64,000 bases of DNA from Sphingobacterium thalpophilum (GTDB taxonomy: Bacteria; Bacteroidota; Bacteroidia; Sphingobacteriales; Sphingobacteriaceae), in assembly GCA_945868825.1 (NCBI GenBank), contig CAMBMM010000001.1, positions 62,001 through 126,000 of the forward strand, written 5' to 3'. Numbering within the stretch: the stretch's first letter is position 1; each line of letters opens with the position of its first letter. The notes under the pieces are model-generated. The model did not search any database. It was given only the letters and a program-made list of their open reading frames with translations, and was not told where the DNA came from. Positions 58,201 to 64,000 of this stretch are shown in pieces. Both the position numbers and the translations under genes were made by a program.

Positions 58201-58891
58201 ATACGAAAAAGAGGTCATCGGTATTTATTTAACCGGTCATCCTTTAGATAATTACCGTTTCGAAATAAACAATTTTTGTAGCCACCAAGCGAAGCATTTG
58301 GCATTAATAAACCGAGTAAAATCGGGCGAAGGCTTGGATGAAGACCTGATGGAATTTTCTAAATTAAAAGGCAGAGAATTAATTGTAGGTGGCTTGGTTT
58401 CCAAATCTACACACCGCATGTCTAAAACGGGCAAACCTTTCGGCTCTTTTATTTTTGAAGATTACCAAGAATCGGTAGAAATGGTGCTTTTTGGCGACGA
58501 TTATGTGAAATTGAAACAGTTTATGGAAGATGGTTACTTTTTACAACTCAGGGGAGTGGTAGCCGAACGTTTCCGCCAATCGGGTAACTGGGAATTTAAA
58601 ATAAACAGCATTTCACTGCTTTCTGAATTACGCGATAAATTAGCCAAAGTGCTTACCGTGCAGGTGCCTTTAAGTGAGCTTTCGCCAACACTAACTGCTC
58701 AATTGAACACTTTAATACAGGAGAATGCGGCGGAGCACCCCAATCGGAAATGTGCTTTGCGCTTTAAGTTAGTAGATGCAGAGGAGGGTACGAGTTTAGA
58801 AATGCCTGCTAAAAACATTAAAATTAATCCTACGGATGAGTTGCTTTGGCAGTTACAAGGCATTCAGGGCCTGAGTATTAAGTTAAATTAG
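55271..58891 (+). CDS. dnaE: DNA polymerase III alpha subunit
   Basis: The replicative polymerase catalytic subunit. The 1206-aa protein has an N-terminal PHP domain with HLHVHTQFSLLDG, AITDHGNMFG and SNDSHYVD, polymerase palm with catalytic D416 and D418 (PDIDTDFDD) and D587 (KMDFLGLKTL), the GPGRGSAAGS finger motif, a helix-hairpin-helix and C-terminal OB fold (about 1010-1090). The PHP metal residues (H-x-H, DHGN) are intact, unlike in E. coli, so this enzyme might proofread by itself (inference from Mycobacterium and Thermus). It starts 21 nt after the Nudix regulator. Confidence 0.97.
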   Translation: MPDFSHLHVHTQFSLLDGAADITRLFKKAEADGMKAMAITDHGNMFGVFKFVAEAKKFGIKPIVGCEFYVVADRHKKVFTKENRDQRFHQLLLAKNTKGYQNLVKLSSLGYMEGLYSKWPRIDKELILQYHEGLIATTCCLGASVPQAILKDGEEAAEKEFKWWLDLFGEDYYIELQRHDIPEQEKVNEVLLRFAKKHQVKVICSNDSHYVDQQDSNAHDILLCVNTGDVQSTPIATDEEGGRGYRFGFPNDQFYFKSQAEMATVFHDLPEALDYTNEIVSKVDTLDLKRDIMLPNFPIPDAFKLHADDTLNQWEYLRDITLKGAHKRYVDLSPEVQERIDFELNTIKIMGFAGYFLIVSDFIQAGRDIGVFVGPGRGSAAGSVVAYCIGITNIDPIKYNLLFERFLNPDRKSMPDIDTDFDDTGRQKVIDYVVDKYGKNQVAQIITYGSMAAKSSIKDVARVLDLPLSESNALAKLVPDRPGTNLVQMMTAPLNVLSKELNPDDLENVKKLRKIAEDVKSIQGRVLKEALILEGSVRNVGIHAAGIIIAPEDLTNIIPVATSKESDLLVTQYDGRVIEDAGVIKMDFLGLKTLTIIKDALRLIKQNHGVVIDIDTISLEDTKTFELYQRGDTNGTFQFESDGMQMYLRELKPDKFEDLIAMNALYRPGPMAYIPQFITRKHGREVVLYDLADMQEHLEETYGITVYQEQVMLLSQKLANFSKGDADVLRKAMGKKDLGVLNKMKAQFVEGCLANGHDAKICEKIWVDWEAFAQYAFNKSHSTCYAFVAYQTTYLKANYPAEYMAAVLNNQGNIDKIAFFMDECRKMGIPVLGPDINESELNFTVNKKGEIRFGMSGIKGVGEKAVETLVEERLNKGAFSSIYDFARRVNPRTVNKKVWENLVYSGAFDAFENNRAKFFVKTDGLNTAIDRLTKYTNDFQNQQSSTQNSLFGGTADAHIAEPTLPECEEWGLLEKLKYEKEVIGIYLTGHPLDNYRFEINNFCSHQAKHLALINRVKSGEGLDEDLMEFSKLKGRELIVGGLVSKSTHRMSKTGKPFGSFIFEDYQESVEMVLFGDDYVKLKQFMEDGYFLQLRGVVAERFRQSGNWEFKINSISLLSELRDKLAKVLTVQVPLSELSPTLTAQLNTLIQENAAEHPNRKCALRFKLVDAEEGTSLEMPAKNIKINPTDELLWQLQGIQGLSIKLN

Positions 58892-58935
58892 TGTCACAAA
58901 GGTGGCCGATAATTTTTCTAAGCCGAGCAATGGCG

Positions 58936-58943
58936 TATATTTG
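58936..58943 (+). promoter_or_regulatory. -7 promoter box of trxA
   Basis: TATATTTG, exact TAnnTTTG match, 25 nt before the trxA ATG. Confidence 0.55.
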
Positions 58944-58968
58944 GGTATTCATTTAAAAAGATAAAAAC

Positions 58969-59286
58969 ATGGCACTAGTAATTACAGATGCAAACTTCGA
59001 TGAAGTTGTATTGAAATCAGATAAACCCGTATTGGTAGATTTTTGGGCAGAATGGTGTGGCCCTTGCCGCATGGTAGGCCCAGTGGTAGAAGAACTTGCC
59101 AAAGAATTTGAAGGTAAAGCTGTAGTAGGAAAAGTAGATGTAGATAGCAACCCTGAAATCTCTATGAAATTTGGTATTCGTAATATTCCGGCTTTATTAT
59201 TTTTTAAGGGTGGCGAAATTGTAGACAAACAAATTGGTGCGGTTCCTAAATCGGTATTGGCGCAAAAATTAAACGCCCAGTTATAG
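58969..59286 (+). CDS. trxA: thioredoxin
   Basis: A 105-aa cytosolic thioredoxin with the redox pair C30 and C33 in WAEWCGPCRM, the cis-proline loop NIPALLFF and the standard length. It donates electrons to ribonucleotide reductase, peroxiredoxins and others. It has its own promoter and terminator, so it is transcribed alone. The peroxiredoxin at 18746 is a plausible client. Confidence 0.97.
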   Translation: MALVITDANFDEVVLKSDKPVLVDFWAEWCGPCRMVGPVVEELAKEFEGKAVVGKVDVDSNPEISMKFGIRNIPALLFFKGGEIVDKQIGAVPKSVLAQKLNAQL

Positions 59287-59305
59287 TAAAACTTTAATTC
59301 ATTTT

Positions 59306-59345
59306 AAAAAAAGCCCTCCCGAGATTCGGGAGGGCTTTTTTTATT
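59306..59345 (+). terminator. terminator after trxA
   Basis: AAAAAAGCCCTCCCGA pairs with TCGGGAGGGCTTTTTT, loop GAT, and is followed by a T-run. Confidence 0.9.
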
Positions 59346-59369
59346 TTAATTTATTTTAATTTATTAATT
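59341..59369 (+). repeat. AT-rich tandem decamer upstream of the beta-barrel gene
   Basis: TTATTTTAAT occurs twice in tandem (59341-59350, 59351-59360), followed by a partial third copy TTATTAATT. It lies about 50 nt before the next start codon and may act as an UP-like element or bendable DNA. Confidence 0.4.
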
Positions 59370-59416
59370 AAATGTTGCAACTTTAAATAAACAAACACAC
59401 ACAAAAAAACAAAATC

Positions 59417-59998
59417 ATGAAAAAATTTTTACTAGTAGCCCTTTTGGGATTGTTTACCTCTGCTGCTGTAGCACAAACTAAAGGACAGAGTATTGTTGGA
59501 CCTGGATTTTCTACTTATAAGTATTCGGATTCAAGCAATGATTACAAGTATACGACGACTAATTTCTCCTTAAATTATGGTCTTTTTGTAAAAGATAATG
59601 CCCGTTTAGGGTTAGATTTAGGATTTACTAAATATGATTATTCATATAATGCTCCTTATAAGGAAAGCACCACTACCACCAATTTAGGTTTAAACTATAA
59701 AAAGTTTTATCCAATTGTCGATAAATTTTATTGGACATTATCTGAGGCTGCGTCTTATGGGTGGGGAGATAAAGAGGTTAATAACAATGGAACCATTACT
59801 TCTGGCAAGGTTGAAACCATGAACACAAATGTTGTTGCAGGTTTATCCTATTTTTTATCTAAACGTTTTATGATAGAAGCCGATGGTATTGGATTGTATT
59901 TATCTTCTAGCAAGACGAAAATGCCAACTAGTGTTTTGAAGAATTCATCTTTCAGATATGATAACTATTTAAATCTAAAACTAAACTTTATTTTCTAA
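59417..59998 (+). CDS. outer-membrane beta-barrel protein
   Basis: A 193-aa protein with a signal peptide 1-19 (MKKFLLVALLGLFTSAAVA, cut before QTKGQ). The rest is alternating Tyr/Gly/Ser-rich strands (TTNFSLNYGLFVKDNARLGLDLGF, TTTNLGLNYKKFYPIV) ending in a terminal Phe (LNLKLNFIF), the outer-membrane insertion signal. It resembles small OmpW/porin-family-like barrels with about eight strands. No partner is adjacent and the function is unknown. Start ATG follows an A-rich leader. Confidence 0.8.
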   Translation: MKKFLLVALLGLFTSAAVAQTKGQSIVGPGFSTYKYSDSSNDYKYTTTNFSLNYGLFVKDNARLGLDLGFTKYDYSYNAPYKESTTTTNLGLNYKKFYPIVDKFYWTLSEAASYGWGDKEVNNNGTITSGKVETMNTNVVAGLSYFLSKRFMIEADGIGLYLSSSKTKMPTSVLKNSSFRYDNYLNLKLNFIF

Positions 59999-60012
59999 GG
60001 TTGAAATCAACT

Positions 60013-60056
60013 AGGCATAAAAAAGCCCCGCCAATTGGCGGGGCTTTTTTATGCCT
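60013..60056. terminator. 44-bp perfect palindrome, bidirectional terminator
   Basis: Centred on AATT, with arms AGGCATAAAAAAGCCCCGCC and its exact inverse complement. It lies between the converging beta-barrel and aminotransferase genes and includes the last codons and stop (60049-60051) of the latter. A GC-rich core next to T-runs in both directions explains dual function. Confidence 0.9.
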
Positions 60057-61233
60057 TATCCAGTGCTTCCAGCAGGAGGGCGCAAGCTTCTTCAATTTCT
60101 TCATCGCCAATACTAAGTGGGGGAGCAATGCGCAAGGCCGTGTTGCAATGTAAAAACCAATCGATAATGAGGCCATGTTCTTGGCAGTAGCTGGCTACCT
60201 TGTGTACCAACTCAAAATCGCCTACCTCTATGCAAAGCATGAGCCCTTTTCCCCGTATTTCTTTAATGTTGGGGTGAACTAAAAGTTTTCTAAAAAGTGC
60301 TTCTTTGGCTGCCACACCGGCTATTAGGTTTTCTTCTAAAAGTGCAGTTAAGCTAGCCAAGCCGGCTGCACAACTTACGGGGTGCCCACCAAAGGTAGTA
60401 ATATGCCCTAAAATGGGGTTTTCTTTTAATACATCCATCACCGCTTTACCTGCTACAAAGGCGCCAATTGGCATACCGCCTCCCAGGCTTTTGGCTAGTA
60501 ATACTACATCGGGTACAATGCCAAAATGCTCAAAAGCAAAGAGCTTGCCTGTACGCCCAAAGCCGGCCTGAATTTCATCTAAAATGAGTAAGGTGCCGGT
60601 TTCTGTGCAACGCTTTCGAAGTGCTTGCATATAGGCTTTATCGGGCACTCTAATGCCTGCTTCGCCTTGTATGCTTTCTATAATAACCGCGGCTGTTTTA
60701 GAGCTAATATGCGCTAATTGTTCGTGCTGATTTACGTGTATGAAGCGAATATCGGGCAATAGCGGACGATAGGATTGTTTGTATTCTTCGTTGCCCATTA
60801 CGCTTAGCGCACCGTGGGTGCTACCGTGGTAGGAGCCATTAAAAGCAATAATTTCAGACCGATTGGTGAAACGCTTGACTAATTTTAGGGCCCCTTCGGT
60901 AGCTTCTGCACCCGAATTAACAAAATAAACCGAGTTAAGCGACGAAGGCAATACGGAAACCAACTTTTGTGCAAATTGTACTTGCGGTGCTTGTATATAT
61001 TCGCCGTATACAGTGAGGTGTAAATAGCTGTCCACCTGCTTTTTTATGGCCTCTACCACTTTCGGGTGCCGATGGCCCAAATTGCTCACCGCAAAACCCG
61101 ATACAAAATCAAGGTATCGTTTTCCATCGGGGCTGTATAGATATAAACCTTCTGCCCGTTCAATTTCTAATAGCTTTGGGCTAGTAGAAGTTTGTGCAGT
61201 GTTTAATAAAAAAAGCTGTTTGGTGCTAAGCAT
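60049..61233 (-). CDS. class III PLP aminotransferase (ornithine/acetylornithine-type)
   Basis: A 394-aa class III aminotransferase: YLDFVSGFAVSNLGHRHP, FVNSGAEATEGALKLVKR, NGSYHGSTHGAL, the PLP Asp in LLILDEIQAGFGRTGKLFAFEH and the Schiff-base Lys in LLAKSLGGGMPIGAF. The sequence is close to acetylornithine/ornithine/4-aminobutyrate enzymes; no arginine biosynthesis gene is nearby, so the substrate is open. ATG 61233 is chosen because the -7 box 61237-61244 lies directly upstream. The tail of the gene reaches into the palindromic terminator. Confidence 0.88.
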   Translation of the reverse strand: MLSTKQLFLLNTAQTSTSPKLLEIERAEGLYLYSPDGKRYLDFVSGFAVSNLGHRHPKVVEAIKKQVDSYLHLTVYGEYIQAPQVQFAQKLVSVLPSSLNSVYFVNSGAEATEGALKLVKRFTNRSEIIAFNGSYHGSTHGALSVMGNEEYKQSYRPLLPDIRFIHVNQHEQLAHISSKTAAVIIESIQGEAGIRVPDKAYMQALRKRCTETGTLLILDEIQAGFGRTGKLFAFEHFGIVPDVVLLAKSLGGGMPIGAFVAGKAVMDVLKENPILGHITTFGGHPVSCAAGLASLTALLEENLIAGVAAKEALFRKLLVHPNIKEIRGKGLMLCIEVGDFELVHKVASYCQEHGLIIDWFLHCNTALRIAPPLSIGDEEIEEACALLLEALDKA

Positions 61234-61236
61234 ATG

Positions 61237-61244
61237 CAAACATA
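61237..61244 (-). promoter_or_regulatory. -7 box of the aminotransferase gene, 3 nt from its ATG
   Basis: Minus-strand TATGTTTG, an exact TAnnTTTG match, followed by CAT then ATG. The preceding terminator's T-run abuts it. Confidence 0.5.
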
Positions 61245-61245
61245 C

Positions 61246-61275
61246 AAAAAAGGCCTCCAGATTTCTCTGAAGGCC
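61246..61275 (-). terminator. terminator after the Spy-like gene, adjoining the next promoter
   Basis: On the minus strand GGCCTTCAGA pairs with TCTGGAGGCC around a GAAA tetraloop (one G-T pair) and is followed by TTTTTT. The T-run ends 1 nt from the next gene's -7 box. Confidence 0.85.
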
Positions 61276-61300
61276 CTCGAAACAAATTATTAACCACAAC

Positions 61301-61813
61301 TTATTGTTTTCGTTCTCTGAGTTCTCTAATCAACTCATTTTTAAAATCCCGTTCTGCTTGAAACAATTTTACTATTTTTTCGGGTGACAAAACCTTGGCA
61401 AATTCACGGGTATAGCGTTTTTTTAGCTCAAGCACTTTGCTTTCCATATCTAATTGCCTATCAATTTGATCATTCGCAGATAACTGATTTTGTTTTTGCA
61501 GATCGCCTTTACGTAGTTGCATTAAAGCTTGTAGCTCATTTTGAAACTGGTTATACACCGGCCAAAATTTTTCTGCTTCACGGCTACTTAAGTCTATACG
61601 TTGTGTTAAAAAGGCAATTTTTGCAGTTTCTAAACGATCCATACGTTCCTCTTGATTCCTTGGTGCTGGCGGGCGGTTGCCTCCAAAATCTCTGGATTGG
61701 GGCGGAGAGCCACCTGGACGATTGGGGCGTGGGTTTATTTGCGCTTGAGCCGCACCAAAACCTAGGGCAACAAAGCATAAAACGAGTATGTGCTTTAAAA
61801 ATAGATTTTTCAT
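61301..61813 (-). CDS. Spy/CpxP-like periplasmic protein
   Basis: A 170-aa exported protein: signal peptide 1-24 (ALGFGAAQAQ cleavage region), then a Pro/Arg/Gly-rich linker (25-53) and a long, mainly helical domain with LETAKIAFLTQRIDLSSREAEKFWPVYNQF and LSPEKIVKLFQAERDFKNEL. The helical pattern with an LS-x-E repeat resembles Spy/CpxP-like periplasmic chaperones and heavy-metal sensors. It is the third gene of the sigma/membrane-protein/Spy set and would fit an envelope-stress effector or sensor. Confidence 0.75.
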   Translation of the reverse strand: MKNLFLKHILVLCFVALGFGAAQAQINPRPNRPGGSPPQSRDFGGNRPPAPRNQEERMDRLETAKIAFLTQRIDLSSREAEKFWPVYNQFQNELQALMQLRKGDLQKQNQLSANDQIDRQLDMESKVLELKKRYTREFAKVLSPEKIVKLFQAERDFKNELIRELRERKQ

Positions 61814-62226
61814 AATATTTGATTCACGTAATTTTCTAATTCTTGGGTACTGATATTTTTTTCTTCTAAATGTAGTGTTTCGGTGTTTACTAGCATCAAT
61901 TCGGTGTCCGATTCATCTATATTTGTTTGCAAATAGCTAACTATTTCTTGATCCGTAATGGCATCGAAATTAGGCGTTTCTGCCGATTCTTGATTTAAAT
62001 ACACAAAGGTGCCCGCTACCAAGGTAATGCAAGCAGCTGCTGCATAGCGCATCCAAAGCTGAATAACTTTAGGTTTAGCTATTGGTGCTTGTGTAGTACG
62101 AGCTAAAATAGCAGATTGCAAGTCTTTAAAGTAGCCATTTGGAACCGTGTATGGATTTGTTTTTTCCATGCCAGCCAAATGAGGTGCTTCGCTTCCCAAA
62201 TCTTCTATGTCTTTTTTGCGTGTCAT
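61810..62226 (-). CDS. putative anti-sigma-like single-pass membrane protein
   Basis: A 138-aa protein with an N-terminal cytoplasmic part containing the NPYTVPNGYFKDLQSAIL motif (a GYF-x2-L element often found in proteins encoded beside Bacteroidota ECF sigma genes), one membrane helix at about 60-77, and an acidic periplasmic tail. It lies between the ECF sigma gene (32 nt upstream) and the Spy-like gene (4-nt ATGA overlap). Gene order makes an anti-sigma or sigma-modulating role plausible, but no ZAS zinc motif (H-x3-C-x2-C) is visible, so it is not a classical anti-sigma factor. Confidence 0.6.
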   Translation of the reverse strand: MTRKKDIEDLGSEAPHLAGMEKTNPYTVPNGYFKDLQSAILARTTQAPIAKPKVIQLWMRYAAAACITLVAGTFVYLNQESAETPNFDAITDQEIVSYLQTNIDESDTELMLVNTETLHLEEKNISTQELENYVNQIL

Positions 62227-62257
62227 TGTGTTTTAGATGTGATTGCCTACTAAAGGT

Positions 62258-62806
62258 TTAATCGTGTTGTACTAATTGTTGTTCTATCTTTTTTACGGCA
62301 AGGTGAAAGGAGGCCTTTAATGCGCCTACGCTGGTTCCCAATACCGAAGAAATTTCTTCGTATTTCATCTCTTCAAAATATTTCATCTGAAAAATTAGTT
62401 TTTGCTTTTCAGGTAAGGTTTCAATAGCCCTATATAATTTCTGTTGAATTTGATCTCCACTAAAACCATCCGACGTGCCAAAACTGTCAGCCGTGTTTTC
62501 CGTTAACTCATCAAAAGAGGTGGTGTTTTGTCGTTTCTTTTTTTGAAGAAATTGCAGGCATTCGTTGCTGGCAATGCGGTACATCCAGCTATACAGTTGG
62601 GCATCTTGGCGGAACCGGTCGAGGTTGTTCCAAACTTTTATAAAAATTTCTTGCACCAAATCGTCGGCATCGTCGTGGCTTACCACCATGCGTCGTACAT
62701 GCCAATAAATTTTTTGCTGATATTTTTCTACCAGGTGTGCAAAGGCAGCATTGCGGGTTTTTTCCCCAGCAAACTGTTCTAATATTTCAGCATCTGATAG
62801 TGGCAT
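62258..62806 (-). CDS. ECF-type RNA polymerase sigma factor
   Basis: A 182-aa sigma-70-family factor with region 2 (FAHLVEKYQQKIYWHVRRMV, DADDLVQEIFIKVWNNLDRF, YSWMYRIASNECLQFL) and region 4 (LPEKQKLIFQMKYFEEMKYEEISSVLGTSVGALKASFHLAVKKI), joined by a short linker and lacking regions 1 and 3. It heads the three-gene unit with the membrane protein and Spy-like gene and would respond to an envelope signal (inference). No exact -7 box is visible in front. Confidence 0.92.
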   Translation of the reverse strand: MPLSDAEILEQFAGEKTRNAAFAHLVEKYQQKIYWHVRRMVVSHDDADDLVQEIFIKVWNNLDRFRQDAQLYSWMYRIASNECLQFLQKKKRQNTTSFDELTENTADSFGTSDGFSGDQIQQKLYRAIETLPEKQKLIFQMKYFEEMKYEEISSVLGTSVGALKASFHLAVKKIEQQLVQHD

Positions 62807-62844
62807 TCTTGGTATGTTAGCCCAATTCAGTAACTACTGAATTT

Positions 62845-63807
62845 TTATTTGGCGGTTTTTCTAGCTAGTACTTTTTGCACGGCAGCTACAATGGCTTCGG
62901 TACTTAAACCGTATTTCTCCATCAATTGGTCGGGTGTGCCACTTTCGCCAAAACTATCGTTTACTGCAACATACTCTTGAGGGCTAGGTAGGTTTTGTGC
63001 CAATACTTGCGCAATACTATCTCCTAATCCTCCTAAACGATTGTGTTCTTCGGCCGAAACTACACATCCGGTTTTTGCTACCGATTGTAGGATGGCTTGC
63101 GCATCTAAAGGTTTAATGGTATGGATATTAATAATTTCTGCATCAATACCCATTTCGGCTAATTTTTCGCCGGCTTCAATGGCTTTCCAAACCAAGTGTC
63201 CGGTGGCAAATATGCTCACATCTTTTCCTTCGTTCACCATCCAGGCTTTGCCAATTTCAAATTTCTGGTCGGCATCTGTAAAAACAGGTACGCTAGGGCG
63301 ACCGAAACGTAGGTACACAGGGCCTTCGTGTTTTGCAATGGCAATGGTAGCAGCTTTGGTTTGATTATAATCGCAAGGGTTAATAACGGTCATGCCCGGA
63401 AGCATTTTCATTAAGCCAATATCTTCTAAAATTTGGTGCGTGGCGCCATCTTCGCCAAGGGTTAAACCGGCATGAGAGGCACAAATTTTTACGTTCTTAT
63501 CGGAGTAGGCAACCGATTGGCGAATTTGATCGTATACTCGGCCTGTAGAAAAGTTGGCGAAAGTTCCGGTAAAGGGGATTTTGCCTCCAATGGTTAGCCC
63601 AGCTGCAATCCCAATCATGTTGGCTTCGGCAATGCCCACTTGGAAAAAGCGCTCGGGAAATTCTTTTTGAAAGGCATCCATTTTTAAGGAGCCAGTTAAG
63701 TCGGCACAAAGCGCCACTACGTTTTCGTTATGTTTTCCGGCTTCTACTAAACCAGCACCAAACCCAGAACGGGTATCTTTTTTCTCGGTATATGTATATT
63801 TATTCAT
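62845..63807 (-). CDS. transketolase, C-terminal subunit
   Basis: A 320-aa protein equal to the C-terminal half of transketolase: pyrimidine-binding domain (RSGFGAGLVEAGKHNENVVALCADLTG, FQVGIAEANMIGIAAGL with the catalytic Glu, THQILEDIGLM) and the C-terminal domain (AEEHNRLGGLGDSIAQVL). The N-terminal subunit is the partial gene just upstream, 15 nt away. Split transketolases occur in Bacteroidota and archaea; the two halves form the ThDP enzyme of the pentose phosphate pathway. Confidence 0.94.
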   Translation of the reverse strand: MNKYTYTEKKDTRSGFGAGLVEAGKHNENVVALCADLTGSLKMDAFQKEFPERFFQVGIAEANMIGIAAGLTIGGKIPFTGTFANFSTGRVYDQIRQSVAYSDKNVKICASHAGLTLGEDGATHQILEDIGLMKMLPGMTVINPCDYNQTKAATIAIAKHEGPVYLRFGRPSVPVFTDADQKFEIGKAWMVNEGKDVSIFATGHLVWKAIEAGEKLAEMGIDAEIINIHTIKPLDAQAILQSVAKTGCVVSAEEHNRLGGLGDSIAQVLAQNLPSPQEYVAVNDSFGESGTPDQLMEKYGLSTEAIVAAVQKVLARKTAK

Positions 63808-63822
63808 GAGGTGTGTTGCTGA

Positions 63823-64000
63823 TTAATAGTCGCCTAAAGTTTCTTCTAATTGGCCCAATGCGGCTGCTAATTGCTCGTCGCTTGGTGCAATGCCATGCCA
63901 TTTGTGGGAGTGCATCATAAAATCGACGCCATTGCCCATTTCGGTTTTCATTAAAATAAGTACGGGTTTTCCTTTTCCGGTTTTGCTTTTTGCTTCGGCA
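63823..64000 (-). CDS. transketolase, N-terminal subunit (3' part, cut by window edge)
   Basis: The minus-strand frame is open from the window edge to a TAA at 63823-63825 and encodes 59 visible C-terminal residues. The stretch GKPVLILMKTEMGNGVDFMM followed by HKWHGIAPSDEQLAAALGQL and GDY-stop matches the C-terminus of the thiamine-diphosphate-binding N-terminal transketolase subunit. Its partner gene follows 15 nt later. The start lies outside the window. Confidence 0.9.
   Translation of the reverse strand, partial: AEAKSKTGKGKPVLILMKTEMGNGVDFMMHSHKWHGIAPSDEQLAAALGQLEETLGDY

Overview
This 64 kb window is ordinary chromosomal DNA from a member of the Bacteroidota, most likely Sphingobacteriales or a close relative (inference). 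Supporting evidence: a complete Bacteroidota-type division/cell-wall cluster with an FtsL-like gene, a long IspG, a long MraY and a PASTA-tailed FtsI; a 58-aa histone-H1-like protein; a TonB-dependent receptor with an N-terminal CarboxypepD_reg-like domain; AT-rich leaders that mostly lack Shine-Dalgarno sequences; and recurring TAnnTTTG -7 promoter boxes. No prophage, insertion sequence, CRISPR array or other mobile element was seen, and gene density is very high. No stretch above 300 bp lacks a gene.

Layout. 1-1.1 kb: end of a toastrack-domain gene and an RDD membrane protein. 1.1-3.1 kb: ispG. 3.2-12.1 kb: a haem biosynthesis operon, hemA-hemCD (fused)-hemB-hemL, then a small histidine kinase, a response regulator and a TPR membrane protein, then hemE-hemJ. 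Together these lead from glutamyl-tRNA towards protoporphyrin, except for the coproporphyrinogen oxidase and ferrochelatase steps. 12.2-15.8 kb: an orphan ABC ATPase and a convergent PAP2-GtrA-GT39 envelope glycosylation module. 15.9-17.6 kb: atpD-atpC alone. 17.8-23.7 kb: an SDR, a peroxiredoxin, tRNA-Arg, adk, obg, gap, a GNAT protein and pgk.

23.8-39.4 kb: the dcw cluster in the order mraZ-rsmH-ftsL-ftsI-murE-mraY-murD-ftsW-murG-murC-ftsQ-ftsA-ftsZ. It makes meso-DAP peptidoglycan precursors and the divisome. It is preceded by 10-bp-phased GTGGN repeats (a MraZ operator), and ftsZ has its own upstream cluster of three DnaA-box-like sites. 39.5-41.3 kb: an alpha-oxoamine synthase and the histone-like gene. 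41.3-50.2 kb: dapA, ligA, a DUF479 protein, tyrS, an orphan LuxE-like protein, a small membrane protein and a penicillin-acylase-family hydrolase. 50.4-53.3 kb: a TonB-dependent receptor. 53.4-59.3 kb: a second gap, a divergent Nudix-type regulator, dnaE and trxA. 59.4-64 kb: an outer-membrane beta-barrel, a class III aminotransferase, an ECF sigma / membrane protein / Spy-like triad and a split transketolase that runs off the end.

The most informative non-coding signals are: promoters that place the -7 box only 3-4 nt from the start codon (predicted leaderless mRNAs); the ftsZ and mraZ upstream elements and a 9-mer they share with the histone-like gene; an inverted repeat at the gap promoter facing the Nudix regulator; a terminator fused to the next gene's promoter; and a 44-bp perfect palindrome between convergent genes. 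I did not find a clearly new multi-gene system. The best candidates for follow-up are the two-component/TPR insertion in the haem operon and the PAP2-GtrA-GT39 module.
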